This document shows, in pieces, positions 9,089-21,453 of a stretch of DNA of 42,680 bases. Positions within the stretch are counted from its first letter, which is position 1. Every line of letters begins with the position of its first letter. This DNA is from Jiangella aurantiaca (lineage in GTDB: Bacteria; Actinomycetota; Actinomycetes; Jiangellales; Jiangellaceae), in NCBI RefSeq assembly GCF_004349105.1, contig NZ_SMLB01000056.1, forward strand, positions 1-42,680, given 5' to 3'. The position numbers and the translations under genes were made by a program. Below the pieces are notes generated by a model. The model saw nothing but the letters and a program-made list of their open reading frames with translations. It was not told where the DNA came from and made no database searches.

Positions 9089-9906
9089 CGGCCGCCGCGG
9101 TACCGGCGGGGCGGACCGCCCTGATCACGGGCGCCAGCCGCGGCATCGGCCGGGCGCTGGCACTCGGCCTCGCCGACCGCGGCGTCGCGGTGGGGCTGGT
9201 CGCGCGCCGGCGGGAGACGCTCGACCCCGTCGTCGAGGAGTGCCGCCGGCGCGGCGTCGCCGCCGTGGGTGTGACGGCGGACGTCGCGGATCGCGCCGAG
9301 GTCGTCGAGGCGGTGGAGGCGGTCGCCGGCAGCCTCGACCGGATCGACCTGCTGGTCAACAACGCCGGCGCCATCGAGCCGGTCGAGCGGCGGTTCCTCG
9401 ACACCGACGTCGAGGACAGCTGGCGGGTCCTCGAGGTGAACCTGCGCGGCCCGATGCTCGTCACCCGCGCCGCGCTGCCGGTCATGCTGGCCGGTGGCGG
9501 CGGCCGCATCGTCGGCATCAACAGCGGCATGGCGTACCGCGCCCTGGACGCGTACACCGCGTACGGGGTCAGCAAGGGCGCGCTGGCGCGGTTCAACGCC
9601 AGCCTCGCCGTTCAGTACGGCGCTCAGGGAGTGCGGGCCTTCGAGGTGGCGCCCGGCAACGTCCGCACCGCGATGTCGGAGCCGCTGCCGATGTTCGAGG
9701 GGCGCACGGAGTGGACGTCGCCTGACGCGGTCGTCGAGCTGGTGTCGGCCATCAACGACGGCGTGCTCGACGAGTTGTCGGGCCGGTTCTTCCGCGCTGC
9801 CGCCGACACCGTCGAGTCGCTGCTGGCGGCGCGCGAGCGGATCCTCGACGGCGACGCACGGGTGGTCCGGCTGGTTCCCTACGGCCCCGACGACCCGCTC
9901 CGGTGA
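9085..9906 (+). CDS. Short-chain dehydrogenase/reductase (SDR)
   Basis: This 273-residue classical SDR has the Rossmann motif TGASRGIG (about 15-22), the NNAG structural motif (92-95), and a catalytic Ser147, Tyr160 and Lys164 (INSGMAYR ... AYGVSKGAL). Arg41-Arg43 after the second strand (LVARRRET) suggests NADP preference. The oxidised substrate is unknown. It overlaps pheT by four bases (ATGA 9085-9088), so it is read from the pheST transcript, although nothing links it to aminoacylation. It is followed by DnaA-box-like sites. Confidence 0.92.
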   Translation: MTAAAVPAGRTALITGASRGIGRALALGLADRGVAVGLVARRRETLDPVVEECRRRGVAAVGVTADVADRAEVVEAVEAVAGSLDRIDLLVNNAGAIEPVERRFLDTDVEDSWRVLEVNLRGPMLVTRAALPVMLAGGGGRIVGINSGMAYRALDAYTAYGVSKGALARFNASLAVQYGAQGVRAFEVAPGNVRTAMSEPLPMFEGRTEWTSPDAVVELVSAINDGVLDELSGRFFRAAADTVESLLAARERILDGDARVVRLVPYGPDDPLR

Positions 9907-9907
9907 G

Positions 9908-9929
9908 TTATCCACAGCCCTGTGGACAG
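9908..9929. promoter_or_regulatory. Inverted pair of DnaA-box-like sequences
   Basis: TTATCCACA (9908-9916) is a perfect consensus DnaA box. TGTGGACAG (9921-9929) on the same strand is the inverse of a second box with two mismatches, giving an inverted pair with a 4-nt gap. It lies in the 83-bp space between the SDR stop and the Uma2 gene. Nothing else suggests an origin here; it could be a DnaA titration or regulatory site. Confidence 0.5.
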
Positions 9930-9989
9930 CGATTCGCGGCCGCCGCCTCCGCGCGGCAACATTGGCGGTCGTGACGAACTGGAGGCAGC

Positions 9990-10565
9990 ATGGTGGTCAT
10001 GACCGTTCCGCGCAGCGACGAGCTGCCGCCGCTCAACCCCGGGCCCATCACCCGGGCCGAGCTGGACGCGATGCCCGATGACGGGCGCCGGCACGAACTT
10101 CTCGACGGGGTGCTCCTCGTGACGCCGGCACCGGCTCCGATGCACCAGGTCGCCGTGACACGTCTGCTCCTGATGCTCGACCGTGCCTGTCCGACCGGTC
10201 TGGAGGTCCTTCCCGCGCCCCTCGACGTGGCGCTGAGCGACGACACCGTGCTCGAGCCGGACGTGCTCGTCGCCCGGTTCGAGGACTTCACCGAGCGTGA
10301 TCTGCCGAAGGCGCCGCTGCTGGCGGTCGAAGTGCTGTCGCCGTCGACGCGTCGCTACGACCTGTTGCTCAAGCGATCCCGCTACGAGGCCGCCGGCACG
10401 CCGTCCTACTGGGTGGTCGACCCCGACGAGCCGTCGATCACCGCCTGGGAGCTGCGCGAGGGCGTCTACGCCGAGGCCGGCCGGGCCACTGGCGACGAGG
10501 CACTCGAGCTCACTCTGCCGTACCCCGTCCGCATCGTCCCGGCCGACCTGGTCGCGCCCCGCTGA
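9990..10565 (+). CDS. Uma2-family (DUF820) restriction-endonuclease-fold protein
   Basis: The 191-residue protein matches the Uma2 pattern: ITRAELDAMPDDGRRHELLDG near the start, then the PD-(D/E)xK-like core with Asp in VLEPDVLVA, Glu in LLAVEVLSPSTRRYDL and Lys in LLLKRSRYEAAGTPSYWVVD. The family is abundant in actinobacteria and cyanobacteria, has a nuclease fold, and its function is largely unknown. All core residues are present. The start ATG follows GGAGG (9981-9985) with a 4-nt spacer. It converges on the APH-fold gene with only a 12-bp gap. Confidence 0.88.
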   Translation: MVVMTVPRSDELPPLNPGPITRAELDAMPDDGRRHELLDGVLLVTPAPAPMHQVAVTRLLLMLDRACPTGLEVLPAPLDVALSDDTVLEPDVLVARFEDFTERDLPKAPLLAVEVLSPSTRRYDLLLKRSRYEAAGTPSYWVVDPDEPSITAWELREGVYAEAGRATGDEALELTLPYPVRIVPADLVAPR

Positions 10566-10577
10566 GTCGGCGCGCCG

Positions 10578-11519
10578 TCAGGCCCAGCCGGTGCGGCGGC
10601 GGACCCATGCGAGGGTCGTCGCGTGCTGGGCCAGCTGGAACGCCCGCAGCGTCGGCAGGCCGGGCGGCGCCGGCCGGCGGCCGTACTCGCGGAAGAACCC
10701 GGCCATCCCGGCCAGGAACGCCGTCACGTACCACGGGTCCACGCCGGCCAGCAGCGGGTGACCGTCGAGGTAGGGCTCCGGGTCGCGCCCGTGGAACACG
10801 GCGTTCTTCACCAGCATGACGGAGTCGATCCACGCCGCCCCGCGGAACGCCCACGGCCAGTCCACGAACCACACGCGCGACCCGTCGAGCAGCACGTTGT
10901 CCGCCCGCAGGTCGAAGTGGACCAGCGTGTCGCCGTCGACGACATCGAGCGCAGACGCGGCCAGGTCGGCCAGCCGGTCGAGGTGCCGGCGCTCCCAGGG
11001 GTCGAGATCGGCCGGCGGGTCGGCGGCGAGCGTCCGGTAGCAGAGCATCTGCTCGCGCAGCGCGTCGAGCGCCGGCCGCGGTGACGGCACCGGGCACGGC
11101 GTCAGCGACCGCGACAGCTCCGTCACCGCGGCGGCCACCAGGCGCAGCTCGTCCGGCCGCCACGGGTCGTGTGGCATCCGGCCGTCGACCTCGTCGAAGA
11201 CCAGCGCGACCCAGTCGCCGTCGTCGTAGCATCCACGCAGCCGCGGGACCGGCACGCCGGCCGGCAGCGCCGCCGCCACTACCGCCTCGCGCCGGTGGAT
11301 GCCCGGCGACTCCGGGTTGAGCGGCGTGCCGACCGCCTTGACGAACGCCCGGCCGCCGTCGGCGCAGCGCACCCGCGCGGCCAGGCCGGGGGAGAACCCG
11401 CCGGACTGGTTGACGGCGGCGACGATCGGCGAGCTGAGCACGTCCTCGACGCCGGCCCGCACGGCGGCGGGCAGCGACTCCCAGGTAGCGCGGACTCCGG
11501 AGGCGGTGACGGGCGGCAT
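10578..11519 (-). CDS. Aminoglycoside phosphotransferase (APH)-fold kinase
   Basis: The 313-residue protein has the APH/choline-kinase catalytic signature: HFDLRADN (His201, Asp203, Asn208) and VDWPW (Asp220) in place of DFG. An ATP-lobe Lys lies in RAFVKAVG (about 61). The fold phosphorylates small hydroxylated compounds; members in actinobacterial chromosomes are rarely true antibiotic-resistance genes, so the substrate is open. ATG at 11519-11517 ([17 protein letters not shown]) was chosen because longer in-frame starts would overlap the argC promoter. It is divergent from argC (97-bp gap). Confidence 0.85.
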   Translation of the reverse strand: MPPVTASGVRATWESLPAAVRAGVEDVLSSPIVAAVNQSGGFSPGLAARVRCADGGRAFVKAVGTPLNPESPGIHRREAVVAAALPAGVPVPRLRGCYDDGDWVALVFDEVDGRMPHDPWRPDELRLVAAAVTELSRSLTPCPVPSPRPALDALREQMLCYRTLAADPPADLDPWERRHLDRLADLAASALDVVDGDTLVHFDLRADNVLLDGSRVWFVDWPWAFRGAAWIDSVMLVKNAVFHGRDPEPYLDGHPLLAGVDPWYVTAFLAGMAGFFREYGRRPAPPGLPTLRAFQLAQHATTLAWVRRRTGWA

Positions 11520-11580
11520 CCCGCCATGCTCGCCGACCGCCGCGATCGGGCGCACGCGATTTAGCGTGACCGGAACCACG

Positions 11581-11616
11581 TTGCATGAAATTGCGGAACT
11601 CTGCATACTCATTCGC
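11581..11616 (+). promoter_or_regulatory. argC promoter with probable ArgR operator
   Basis: TTGCAT (11581-11586), a 17-nt spacer and CATACT (11604-11609) form a sigma70-type promoter. The argC ATG follows the -10 by only 7 nt with no Shine-Dalgarno, so the mRNA is probably leaderless. The region is AT-rich for this genome, with TGCAT/GCATG units at 11582, 11602 and 11615 and ATTC/GAAA half-site-like sequences. This resembles an ARG box, but the exact operator borders are not certain. Confidence 0.6.
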
Positions 11617-12666
11617 ATGGGAGCGACTGTGGCGATCGCGGGAGCGAGCGGCTATGCGGGCGGCGAGCTGCTGCGCTTGCTGCTCGCGCACCCCGAACTC
11701 GGCGTGGGAACGGTGACGGCGCACTCGAAGGCGGGCGACCGCCTCATCACCCACCACCCGCAGCTGATCGGGCTGGCCGACCGGACCCTGGAGCCGACGA
11801 CGGCCGAGGCGCTGGCCGGGCACGACGTAGTGATCCTGGCGCTGCCGCACGGCGCGTCCGCGCAGATCGCCGCGCAGCTGCCCGACGACGTGCTGGTGCT
11901 GGACTGCGGCGCCGACCACCGGCTCACCGACGCCGCGGCGTGGCAGAAGTTCTACGGCACCGAGCACGCCGGCAGCTGGCCGTACGGCCTGCCGGAGCTC
12001 GTCCATGCCGACGGGCACAAGCAGCGCGACGCACTGCCCGGCGCGAAGCGGATCGCCGTCCCCGGCTGCAACGTCACCGCGGTCACGCTCGCGCTGGCGC
12101 CCGGCCTGGCCGCCGGCGTCGTCGCCCCCGACGACATCGTCGCCGTGCTGGCCTGCGGCACGTCGGGCGCCGGCAAGTCGCTGAAGCCGCACCTGCTGGC
12201 CAGCGAGATCATGGGCGCGGCCAGCCCGTACGCCGTCGGCGGCGTGCACCGGCACATCCCGGAGATCCAGCAGAACCTCCAGCTCGCGAGCGGCGGTGCG
12301 CCGGTGACGCTCTCGTTCACGCCGACGCTGGTCCCGATGAGCCGGGGCATCCTCGCGACGGTGACGGCCAAGCTCACAGGCGCGGCGGACGGCGCCGGCG
12401 TGCGGGCCGCGTGGGAGGCGGCCTACGCCGACGAGCCGTTCGTCCACCTGCTGCCGCAGGGCCAGTGGCCCACCACCGCCGCCGTCCTCGGCGCGAACAC
12501 CGCGCACGTCCAGGTGACGGTCGACGAGGCGGCCGGCCGGCTGGTCGCGGTCGCCGCCATCGACAACCTCACCAAGGGGACCGCGGGCGCGGCGATCCAG
12601 TCGGCCAACCTCGCGCTCGCGCTGCCTGAGACTCTCGGCCTGCCGACGACGGGGGTGGCGCCGTGA
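11617..12666 (+). CDS. argC: N-acetyl-gamma-glutamyl-phosphate reductase
   Basis: The 349-residue enzyme carries out the NADPH-dependent reduction of N-acetylglutamyl phosphate to the semialdehyde, the third step of arginine synthesis. The NAD(P)-binding motif is [17 protein letters not shown] (about 6-22). The catalytic Cys151 lies in [13 protein letters not shown], and a substrate-site His in [12 protein letters not shown]. The start ATG 11617 matches the family N-terminus and a leaderless promoter. The frame is open far upstream, but that part is a GC-bias artefact. It is first in the arg operon; its stop overlaps the argJ GTG by 4 nt. Confidence 0.97.
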   Translation: MGATVAIAGASGYAGGELLRLLLAHPELGVGTVTAHSKAGDRLITHHPQLIGLADRTLEPTTAEALAGHDVVILALPHGASAQIAAQLPDDVLVLDCGADHRLTDAAAWQKFYGTEHAGSWPYGLPELVHADGHKQRDALPGAKRIAVPGCNVTAVTLALAPGLAAGVVAPDDIVAVLACGTSGAGKSLKPHLLASEIMGAASPYAVGGVHRHIPEIQQNLQLASGGAPVTLSFTPTLVPMSRGILATVTAKLTGAADGAGVRAAWEAAYADEPFVHLLPQGQWPTTAAVLGANTAHVQVTVDEAAGRLVAVAAIDNLTKGTAGAAIQSANLALALPETLGLPTTGVAP

Positions 12667-13895
12667 GCGTCACCGCAGCGGCCGGCTTCCGGGCCGCCGG
12701 CGTCGTCGCGGGCCTGAAGCCCAGCGGCAAGTCCGACGTCGCGCTCGTCGTCAACGAGGGCCCGCAGCACAGCGCCGCAGCCGTGTTCACGTCGAACCGG
12801 TGCAAGGCCAATCCCGTGCTGTGGAGCGAGCGGACCATCGTCGACGGCACCCTGACCGCCGTCGTGCTCAACTCCGGCGGTGCCAACTGCTACAACGGCC
12901 CCGAGGGCTTCCAGACCACGCATGCCAGCGCCGAGCTGGTCGCGGAGCTGACCGGCGGCCAGGCGTTCGACGTCGCCGTCTGCTCCACCGGGCTGATCGG
13001 CCAGCCGCTGGACCGGCCGATCCTCGAGGCCGGCATCCGCGCCGCGCACGCCCAGCTGTCGCCCGACGGCGGCCCGGCCGCGGCCGAGGCGATCATGACG
13101 ACGGACACCGTCGCGAAGCAGGCCGTGGTGCAGGGCGGTGCGGGCAGTCGTGGCCCCGCTGGCGAGGCGGAGGAGAGGAGCGGGGCGCCTGGGGTGGCCG
13201 GGGAACCAGGAAAGAACTGGGTCGTGGGCGGCATGGCCAAGGGCGCCGGCATGCTCGCACCCGCGCTGGCCACCATGCTGGTCGTCATCACCACCGACGC
13301 GGCCGCCGACGCAGCGACGCTCGACGCCGCGCTGCGGGCGGCGACGAAGACCACGTTCGACCGGCTCGACACCGACGGCTGCATGTCCACCAACGACACC
13401 GTCGTACTGATGGCCAGCGGCGCGTCCGGTATCACGCCGGCGCAGGACGAGCTGACCGCCGCGGTCACCACCGTCTGTGCCGACCTCGCCGAGCAGCTCT
13501 GGCACGACGCCGAGGGCGCGCACCACGACATCGCCATCGAGATCACCGGCGCGGCCAGTGAGGACGACGCCGTCGAGGTCGCCCGCGCCGTCGCCCGCAG
13601 CAACCTGTTCAAGGCCGCCGTCTTCGGCAACGACCCGAACTGGGGCCGGGTGCTGGCCGCCGTCGGCACCACGCAGGCGGCGTTCGAGCCGGAGAAGATC
13701 GACATCTCGATGAACGGGGTGAAGGTCTGCCGGGCCGGCGGGACGCGGTTCGGCGAGCCGTCGACGTCGGTCGACCTGACCGGCCGCGACGTCCACGTGC
13801 TGGTGGAGCTGAACGCCGGCTCGTCCGCCGCGACGATCCTGACCAGCGACCTCACGCACGACTACGTGCACGAGAACTCGGCGTACTCGACATGA
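12663..13895 (+). CDS. argJ: Bifunctional ornithine acetyltransferase / N-acetylglutamate synthase
   Basis: ArgJ transfers acetyl from N-acetylornithine to glutamate, making the pathway cyclic. The 410-residue precursor should self-cleave between Ala203 and Thr204 in [11 protein letters not shown], the Thr becoming the nucleophile. Family motifs present include [35 protein letters not shown] and [13 protein letters not shown]. Residues about 157-184, just before the cleavage-site block, form a Gly/Ala/Glu/Pro-rich insert that usual ArgJ proteins lack. The start is GTG in a GTGA overlap with argC, and the stop overlaps argB. Confidence 0.96.
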   Translation: MSVTAAAGFRAAGVVAGLKPSGKSDVALVVNEGPQHSAAAVFTSNRCKANPVLWSERTIVDGTLTAVVLNSGGANCYNGPEGFQTTHASAELVAELTGGQAFDVAVCSTGLIGQPLDRPILEAGIRAAHAQLSPDGGPAAAEAIMTTDTVAKQAVVQGGAGSRGPAGEAEERSGAPGVAGEPGKNWVVGGMAKGAGMLAPALATMLVVITTDAAADAATLDAALRAATKTTFDRLDTDGCMSTNDTVVLMASGASGITPAQDELTAAVTTVCADLAEQLWHDAEGAHHDIAIEITGAASEDDAVEVARAVARSNLFKAAVFGNDPNWGRVLAAVGTTQAAFEPEKIDISMNGVKVCRAGGTRFGEPSTSVDLTGRDVHVLVELNAGSSAATILTSDLTHDYVHENSAYST

Positions 13896-14769
13896 CGGGG
13901 ATCCAGAACGGCGCGCTGGCCAAGGCCGGGGTCCTCGTGGAGGCGCTGCCGTGGCTGAAGCGGTTCCACGACAAGATCGTCGTGGTGAAGTACGGCGGCA
14001 ACGCGATGATCGACGACGACCTCAAGCGGGCGTTCGCCGACGACATCGTCTTCCTCCGGCTGGCAGGGCTGAAGCCGGTGATCGTGCACGGCGGCGGGCC
14101 GCAGATCACCGCGATGCTCGACCGCCTCGGCATCGAGAGCGAGTTCCGCGGCGGGCTGCGAGTCACCACGCCCGAGGCCATGGACGTCGTCCGGATGGTG
14201 CTGGTCGGCCAGGTCGGCCGCGAGATCGTCGGGCTGATGAACAGCCACGGGCCGCTCGCGGTCGGGCTGTCCGGTGAGGACGCCGGCCTGTTCACGGCGC
14301 AGCGGCAGTCCGCTGTCGTCGACGGCGAGCCGGTCGACGTCGGCCTGGTCGGCGACGTGGCTGAGGTCGACGCCGGCGCGGTTCTTGATCTCATCGACGC
14401 CGGGCGCATCCCGGTGGTGTCGTCGGTCGCGCCCGACGCGGACGGCGTCGTGCACAACGTCAATGCCGACACCGCCGCCGCCGCACTGGCGGTCGAGTTG
14501 GGGGCGGAGAAGCTGGTCGTGCTGACCGACGTCGAGGGGCTGTACCGGAACTTTCCGGCGGACACCGAGATCGTGCAGGAGATCACCGCCGGCGAGCTGA
14601 CGGCGCTGCTGCCGTCGCTGTCGTCGGGCATGATCCCGAAGATGCAGGCGTGCCTGCGCGCGGTCGAGGGCGGGGTGCCGGAGGCGACGATCATCGACGG
14701 ACGGGTACCGAACTCGCTGCTGCTGGAAGTGTTCACCGATGAAGGCGTGGGAACGATGGTGATCCCGAC

Positions 14770-14773
<4 letters not shown>
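13892..14773 (+). CDS. argB: Acetylglutamate kinase
   Basis: The 293-residue amino-acid kinase phosphorylates N-acetylglutamate, normally the arginine-inhibited step. Visible motifs are VVKYGGNAM (phosphate loop, about 31-39), [10 protein letters not shown] (substrate loop), the [10 protein letters not shown] region, [23 protein letters not shown] and VLTDVEGLY. The N-terminal helix [18 protein letters not shown] is of the kind found in arginine-sensitive hexameric enzymes, so feedback inhibition is likely. It overlaps argJ and argD by ATGA on either side. Confidence 0.97.
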
Positions 14774-19186
<4,413 letters not shown>

Positions 19187-19202
19187 CGGGTACCGTGGCG
19201 GC

Positions 19203-19703
19203 ATGGCTCGGGTCGAGGTGGTCCAGGGCGACATCACCCGCGAGGACGTCGACGCGATCGTCAACGCCGCGAACTCGTCGCTGCGGGGCGGTGGCGGGGT
19301 CGACGGCGCCATCCACCGGGCCGCGGGGCCACGCCTGAAGGAGGCCGGGGCCGCACTGGCGCCGTGCCCGCCCGGCGAGGCGGTGGCGACGCCCGCGTTC
19401 GACCTCGACCCGCCCGTGCGCCACGTCATCCACACGGTCGGGCCGGTCTGGAAGGGCGGCACGCGCGACGAGGCGTCGCTGCTGGCGTCGTGCTACCGCC
19501 GGTCAGTGGAGGTGGCGGACTCGCTGGGAGCGCGGTCGGTGGCGTTCCCGGCCATCTCGACGGGTATCTACGGATATCCGCCCGACCAGGCCGCCCGCAT
19601 CGCCGTCGACACCGTCCGCTCGGTGCCGACCCGGGTGGAACTGATCCGGCTGGTCGCCTTCGACCGCGTGACGTACGACCTGCTCACCGCCGCTCTGGAC
19701 TGA
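19203..19703 (+). CDS. Macrodomain protein (O-acetyl-ADP-ribose deacetylase-like)
   Basis: The 166-residue protein is a single macrodomain: [23 protein letters not shown], the Gly-rich loop [26 protein letters not shown], and the phosphate loop [13 protein letters not shown]. Such stand-alone MacroD-type enzymes hydrolyse O-acetyl-ADP-ribose or remove ADP-ribose from proteins. The conserved Asn, Asp and Gly of the active-site loop (NAANSSL...GGVDGAIH) are present. It lies 16 nt after argH and could share its transcript, but a functional link is not evident. Confidence 0.93.
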   Translation: MARVEVVQGDITREDVDAIVNAANSSLRGGGGVDGAIHRAAGPRLKEAGAALAPCPPGEAVATPAFDLDPPVRHVIHTVGPVWKGGTRDEASLLASCYRRSVEVADSLGARSVAFPAISTGIYGYPPDQAARIAVDTVRSVPTRVELIRLVAFDRVTYDLLTAALD

Positions 19704-19723
19704 CGGCCCGCCACCACACCCAA

Positions 19724-19795
19724 GTTGATCTTGGAGTTATGCGGGTATCTATTGGACAAATGGGACCGTAATGGCGGCTTTACTCCAAGATCAAC
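19724..19795. repeat. Long inverted repeat between convergent genes
   Basis: GTTGATCTTGGAGT (19724-19737) and ACTCCAAGATCAAC (19782-19795) are perfect 14-bp inverted arms around a 44-nt, AT-richer loop. The right arm contains the stop codon of the minus-strand methyltransferase (TCA at 19791-19793). It could fold in RNA from either strand and act as a bidirectional terminator, but there is no T-tract. The conserved arms and loop look like a mobile intergenic element. Confidence 0.7.
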
Positions 19796-20549
19796 AATAG
19801 CGGTGGCGGACGGCCAGGAGGGAGAACGCGTTGGGCAGCCGTCCGCGCCAGGCGGCGGCGTCGACGTCGCCGGGGCGCCAGAACGGGTCGGGGTACTCGG
19901 CGAGGTGGCGCAGCTCCAGCCCGGCTTCCAAGACCGCGGTGACGATCTCGCCGAGAGTCGCCTGCCGCTCCACCGCGCCGCGGGCCGGGAAGGTGTCGTT
20001 GACGTGGCTGCGCTCGAAGTAGCCGCGGTCGGCGCGGATCCGCGGCTCGTCGGCGTCCCACGTCCACAGCGGCACGGCGGGATGCGCCTCGTAGACGAAC
20101 AGCGTCCCGCCCGGCCGCAGCATCCGGGCCACGTCGCGGGCCCAGACGCGCAGGTCGGGCAGCCAGATCAGCGCACCCTTGCCGGTGTAGACGAGGTCGG
20201 CGCATCCGTCGCGCAGCGGCGCGCCCGGCAGCTGCCCGACGACGTACCGGCAGGGCAGGCCCAGCTCGTTCGCCCGCCGCTGCGCCGCCGCGACGGCGAC
20301 CGCGCCGAAATCCACCCCGACGACGGACCGCGCGCCGGCCCGCACCAGCGCGGCGTCGTCGAGGCCGTGGCCGCTCTGCAGGTGCACGATCTCGGGCGCC
20401 GTCGCCAGCACCGGCCCGAGCAGCTGGCGCTCCGCCGGCAGCAGCGCCGTGCCCGCCCGCGCCTCGGCCAGCAGCTCGTCGTATTCGTGGACGTGCTTGA
20501 GCGACGCGTCGTCCCAGGCGTCGCGGTTCGCGCGGACGACGTCGCTCAT
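19791..20549 (-). CDS. Class I SAM-dependent methyltransferase
   Basis: The 252-residue protein has a Rossmann methyltransferase core: the SAM-binding strand is degenerate (VHLQSGHGLDDAALVRAG replaces the usual DLGCGxG), then SVVGVDFGAVAVAAAQRRA (acidic Asp at the end of strand 2), LRDGCADLVYTGKGALIWLPDL and MLRPGGTLFVYEAHP. Substrate unknown. The start ATG 20549-20547 overlaps the upstream MmcQ stop by 4 nt (ATGA), so the two form a pair. The stop lies inside an inverted repeat, so the last two codons may derive from the repeat. Confidence 0.88.
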   Translation of the reverse strand: MSDVVRANRDAWDDASLKHVHEYDELLAEARAGTALLPAERQLLGPVLATAPEIVHLQSGHGLDDAALVRAGARSVVGVDFGAVAVAAAQRRANELGLPCRYVVGQLPGAPLRDGCADLVYTGKGALIWLPDLRVWARDVARMLRPGGTLFVYEAHPAVPLWTWDADEPRIRADRGYFERSHVNDTFPARGAVERQATLGEIVTAVLEAGLELRHLAEYPDPFWRPGDVDAAAWRGRLPNAFSLLAVRHRYC

Positions 20550-20971
20550 GCCGGCCGGTGGTCGCTCAGCCAGGCAGTCACCCGGGCGCGGGAGGCGCGG
20601 GCCAGCCAGGCGTCCTGGATCTGCTCGGCCAGCTCGGCGCGGGTCAGCTCGCCCAGCCGGCTGGCGCGCACCAGCACCGAGCGGTGTCCGTTGAAGTGCG
20701 GCGTGGTGAAGTACGGCGTGCGCGGGTCCTGCACCAGCGCCTCCTTCTCCGCCTCGGACTCCACCCACAGCACGATGACGTCGTCGTAGCGCTCGCCCGT
20801 CTCCGGGTCGACGGCGTCGGGGCGCGGGTTGCGGAAGAACACGAACGACTTGCCGCCGACCTGGTAGACAGGCTTGTCCTCGGTGCGCGGGTAGACGGCG
20901 ACGTGCGGCATCGCCAGCGCCAGCTCGTGCACGTCCTCGACCGTGGCCGGCCGGCTGCCGTCGTCCGCCAT
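20546..20971 (-). CDS. MmcQ/YjbR family protein
   Basis: The 141-residue protein fits the MmcQ/YjbR family (CyaY-like DNA-binding fold): TVEDVHELALAMPHVAVYPR, KPVYQVGGKSFVFFRNPR, VIVLWVESEAEKEALVQDPR, YFTTPHFNGHRSVLVRASRL, LAEQIQDAWLARASRA. The molecular role is unknown. The start ATG at 20971 gives the usual family N-terminus; a longer in-frame start at 21046 would add unrelated residues. It is the first gene of a two-gene unit with the methyltransferase. Confidence 0.88.
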   Translation of the reverse strand: MADDGSRPATVEDVHELALAMPHVAVYPRTEDKPVYQVGGKSFVFFRNPRPDAVDPETGERYDDVIVLWVESEAEKEALVQDPRTPYFTTPHFNGHRSVLVRASRLGELTRAELAEQIQDAWLARASRARVTAWLSDHRPA

Positions 20972-21030
20972 GGATTCAGCGTAGTGTGGAGGTCCTCGGA
21001 GCTGATCAGGCTCCCTACCAGGGAGCACCC

Positions 21031-21165
21031 ATGGCCGACAAGTCACCCCGGCAGCACCTGTCCAAAAAGTCGGGCAAGTCGGTCAAGCAGAAGCGCGCGG
21101 ACAAGGAGGCCAAGGCGGCAGCAAAGGACACCGCCGCGATCGTGCCGCCGGTGAGGAAGCGCTGA
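21031..21165 (+). CDS. Small basic protein (44 aa)
   Basis: An ATG preceded by GGGAG opens a 44-codon frame. The product begins MADKSPRQHLSKKSGKSVKQ, contains about 14 Lys/Arg and is predicted to be largely helical or disordered. Short Lys-rich proteins of this sort are widespread in actinobacteria and are of unknown function. The frame ends at TGA 21163-21165. Normal codon use and a reasonable RBS support translation. Confidence 0.65.
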   Translation: MADKSPRQHLSKKSGKSVKQKRADKEAKAAAKDTAAIVPPVRKR

Positions 21166-21198
21166 CCGACCGAAACCTAGTCCTCGCGAGGCGGTGGC

Positions 21199-21423
21199 AT
21201 GACGGCGACAGCGGTGTTGCGTGTCAAGTTCGTCGGCGGCGCGCACATGGACGTCACCATCGAAGGGACCGATGTCGATGAGGACGAGCTGGTCGACCAT
21301 GCCATCTCGGCGCTCGCCACGAGCTCGGGGATGCTGCGCGCCCGGCACGGCGACCGGCTCGTCGTGGTGTTCGCCCGCGGCGTGGCCGCCGTCGAGGTCG
21401 CTCCGCGTGGCGCCGTCCTGTGA
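21199..21423 (+). CDS. Small hypothetical protein (74 aa)
   Basis: This 74-residue ORF starts at ATG 21199 after CGAGGCGG. The sequence alternates beta-type segments (AVLRVKFVGGAHMDVTIEGT, DRLVVVFARGVAAVEVAPRG) with one helix (DEDELVDHAISALATS), suggesting a small alpha/beta fold. I do not recognise a family. It follows the 44-aa basic protein by 33 nt on the same strand and converges on the secreted-protein gene, with a 30-bp GC-rich gap. Confidence 0.55.
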   Translation: MTATAVLRVKFVGGAHMDVTIEGTDVDEDELVDHAISALATSSGMLRARHGDRLVVVFARGVAAVEVAPRGAVL

Positions 21424-21453
21424 CGCGATCGTCGGCGCCGCCGCCGACCGCGG

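Noticed and set aside
10578-11519. Antibiotic-resistance gene (APH)
   Set aside because: The fold is shared by many metabolic kinases. The sequence resembles no specific resistance enzyme and the context is arginine biosynthesis.
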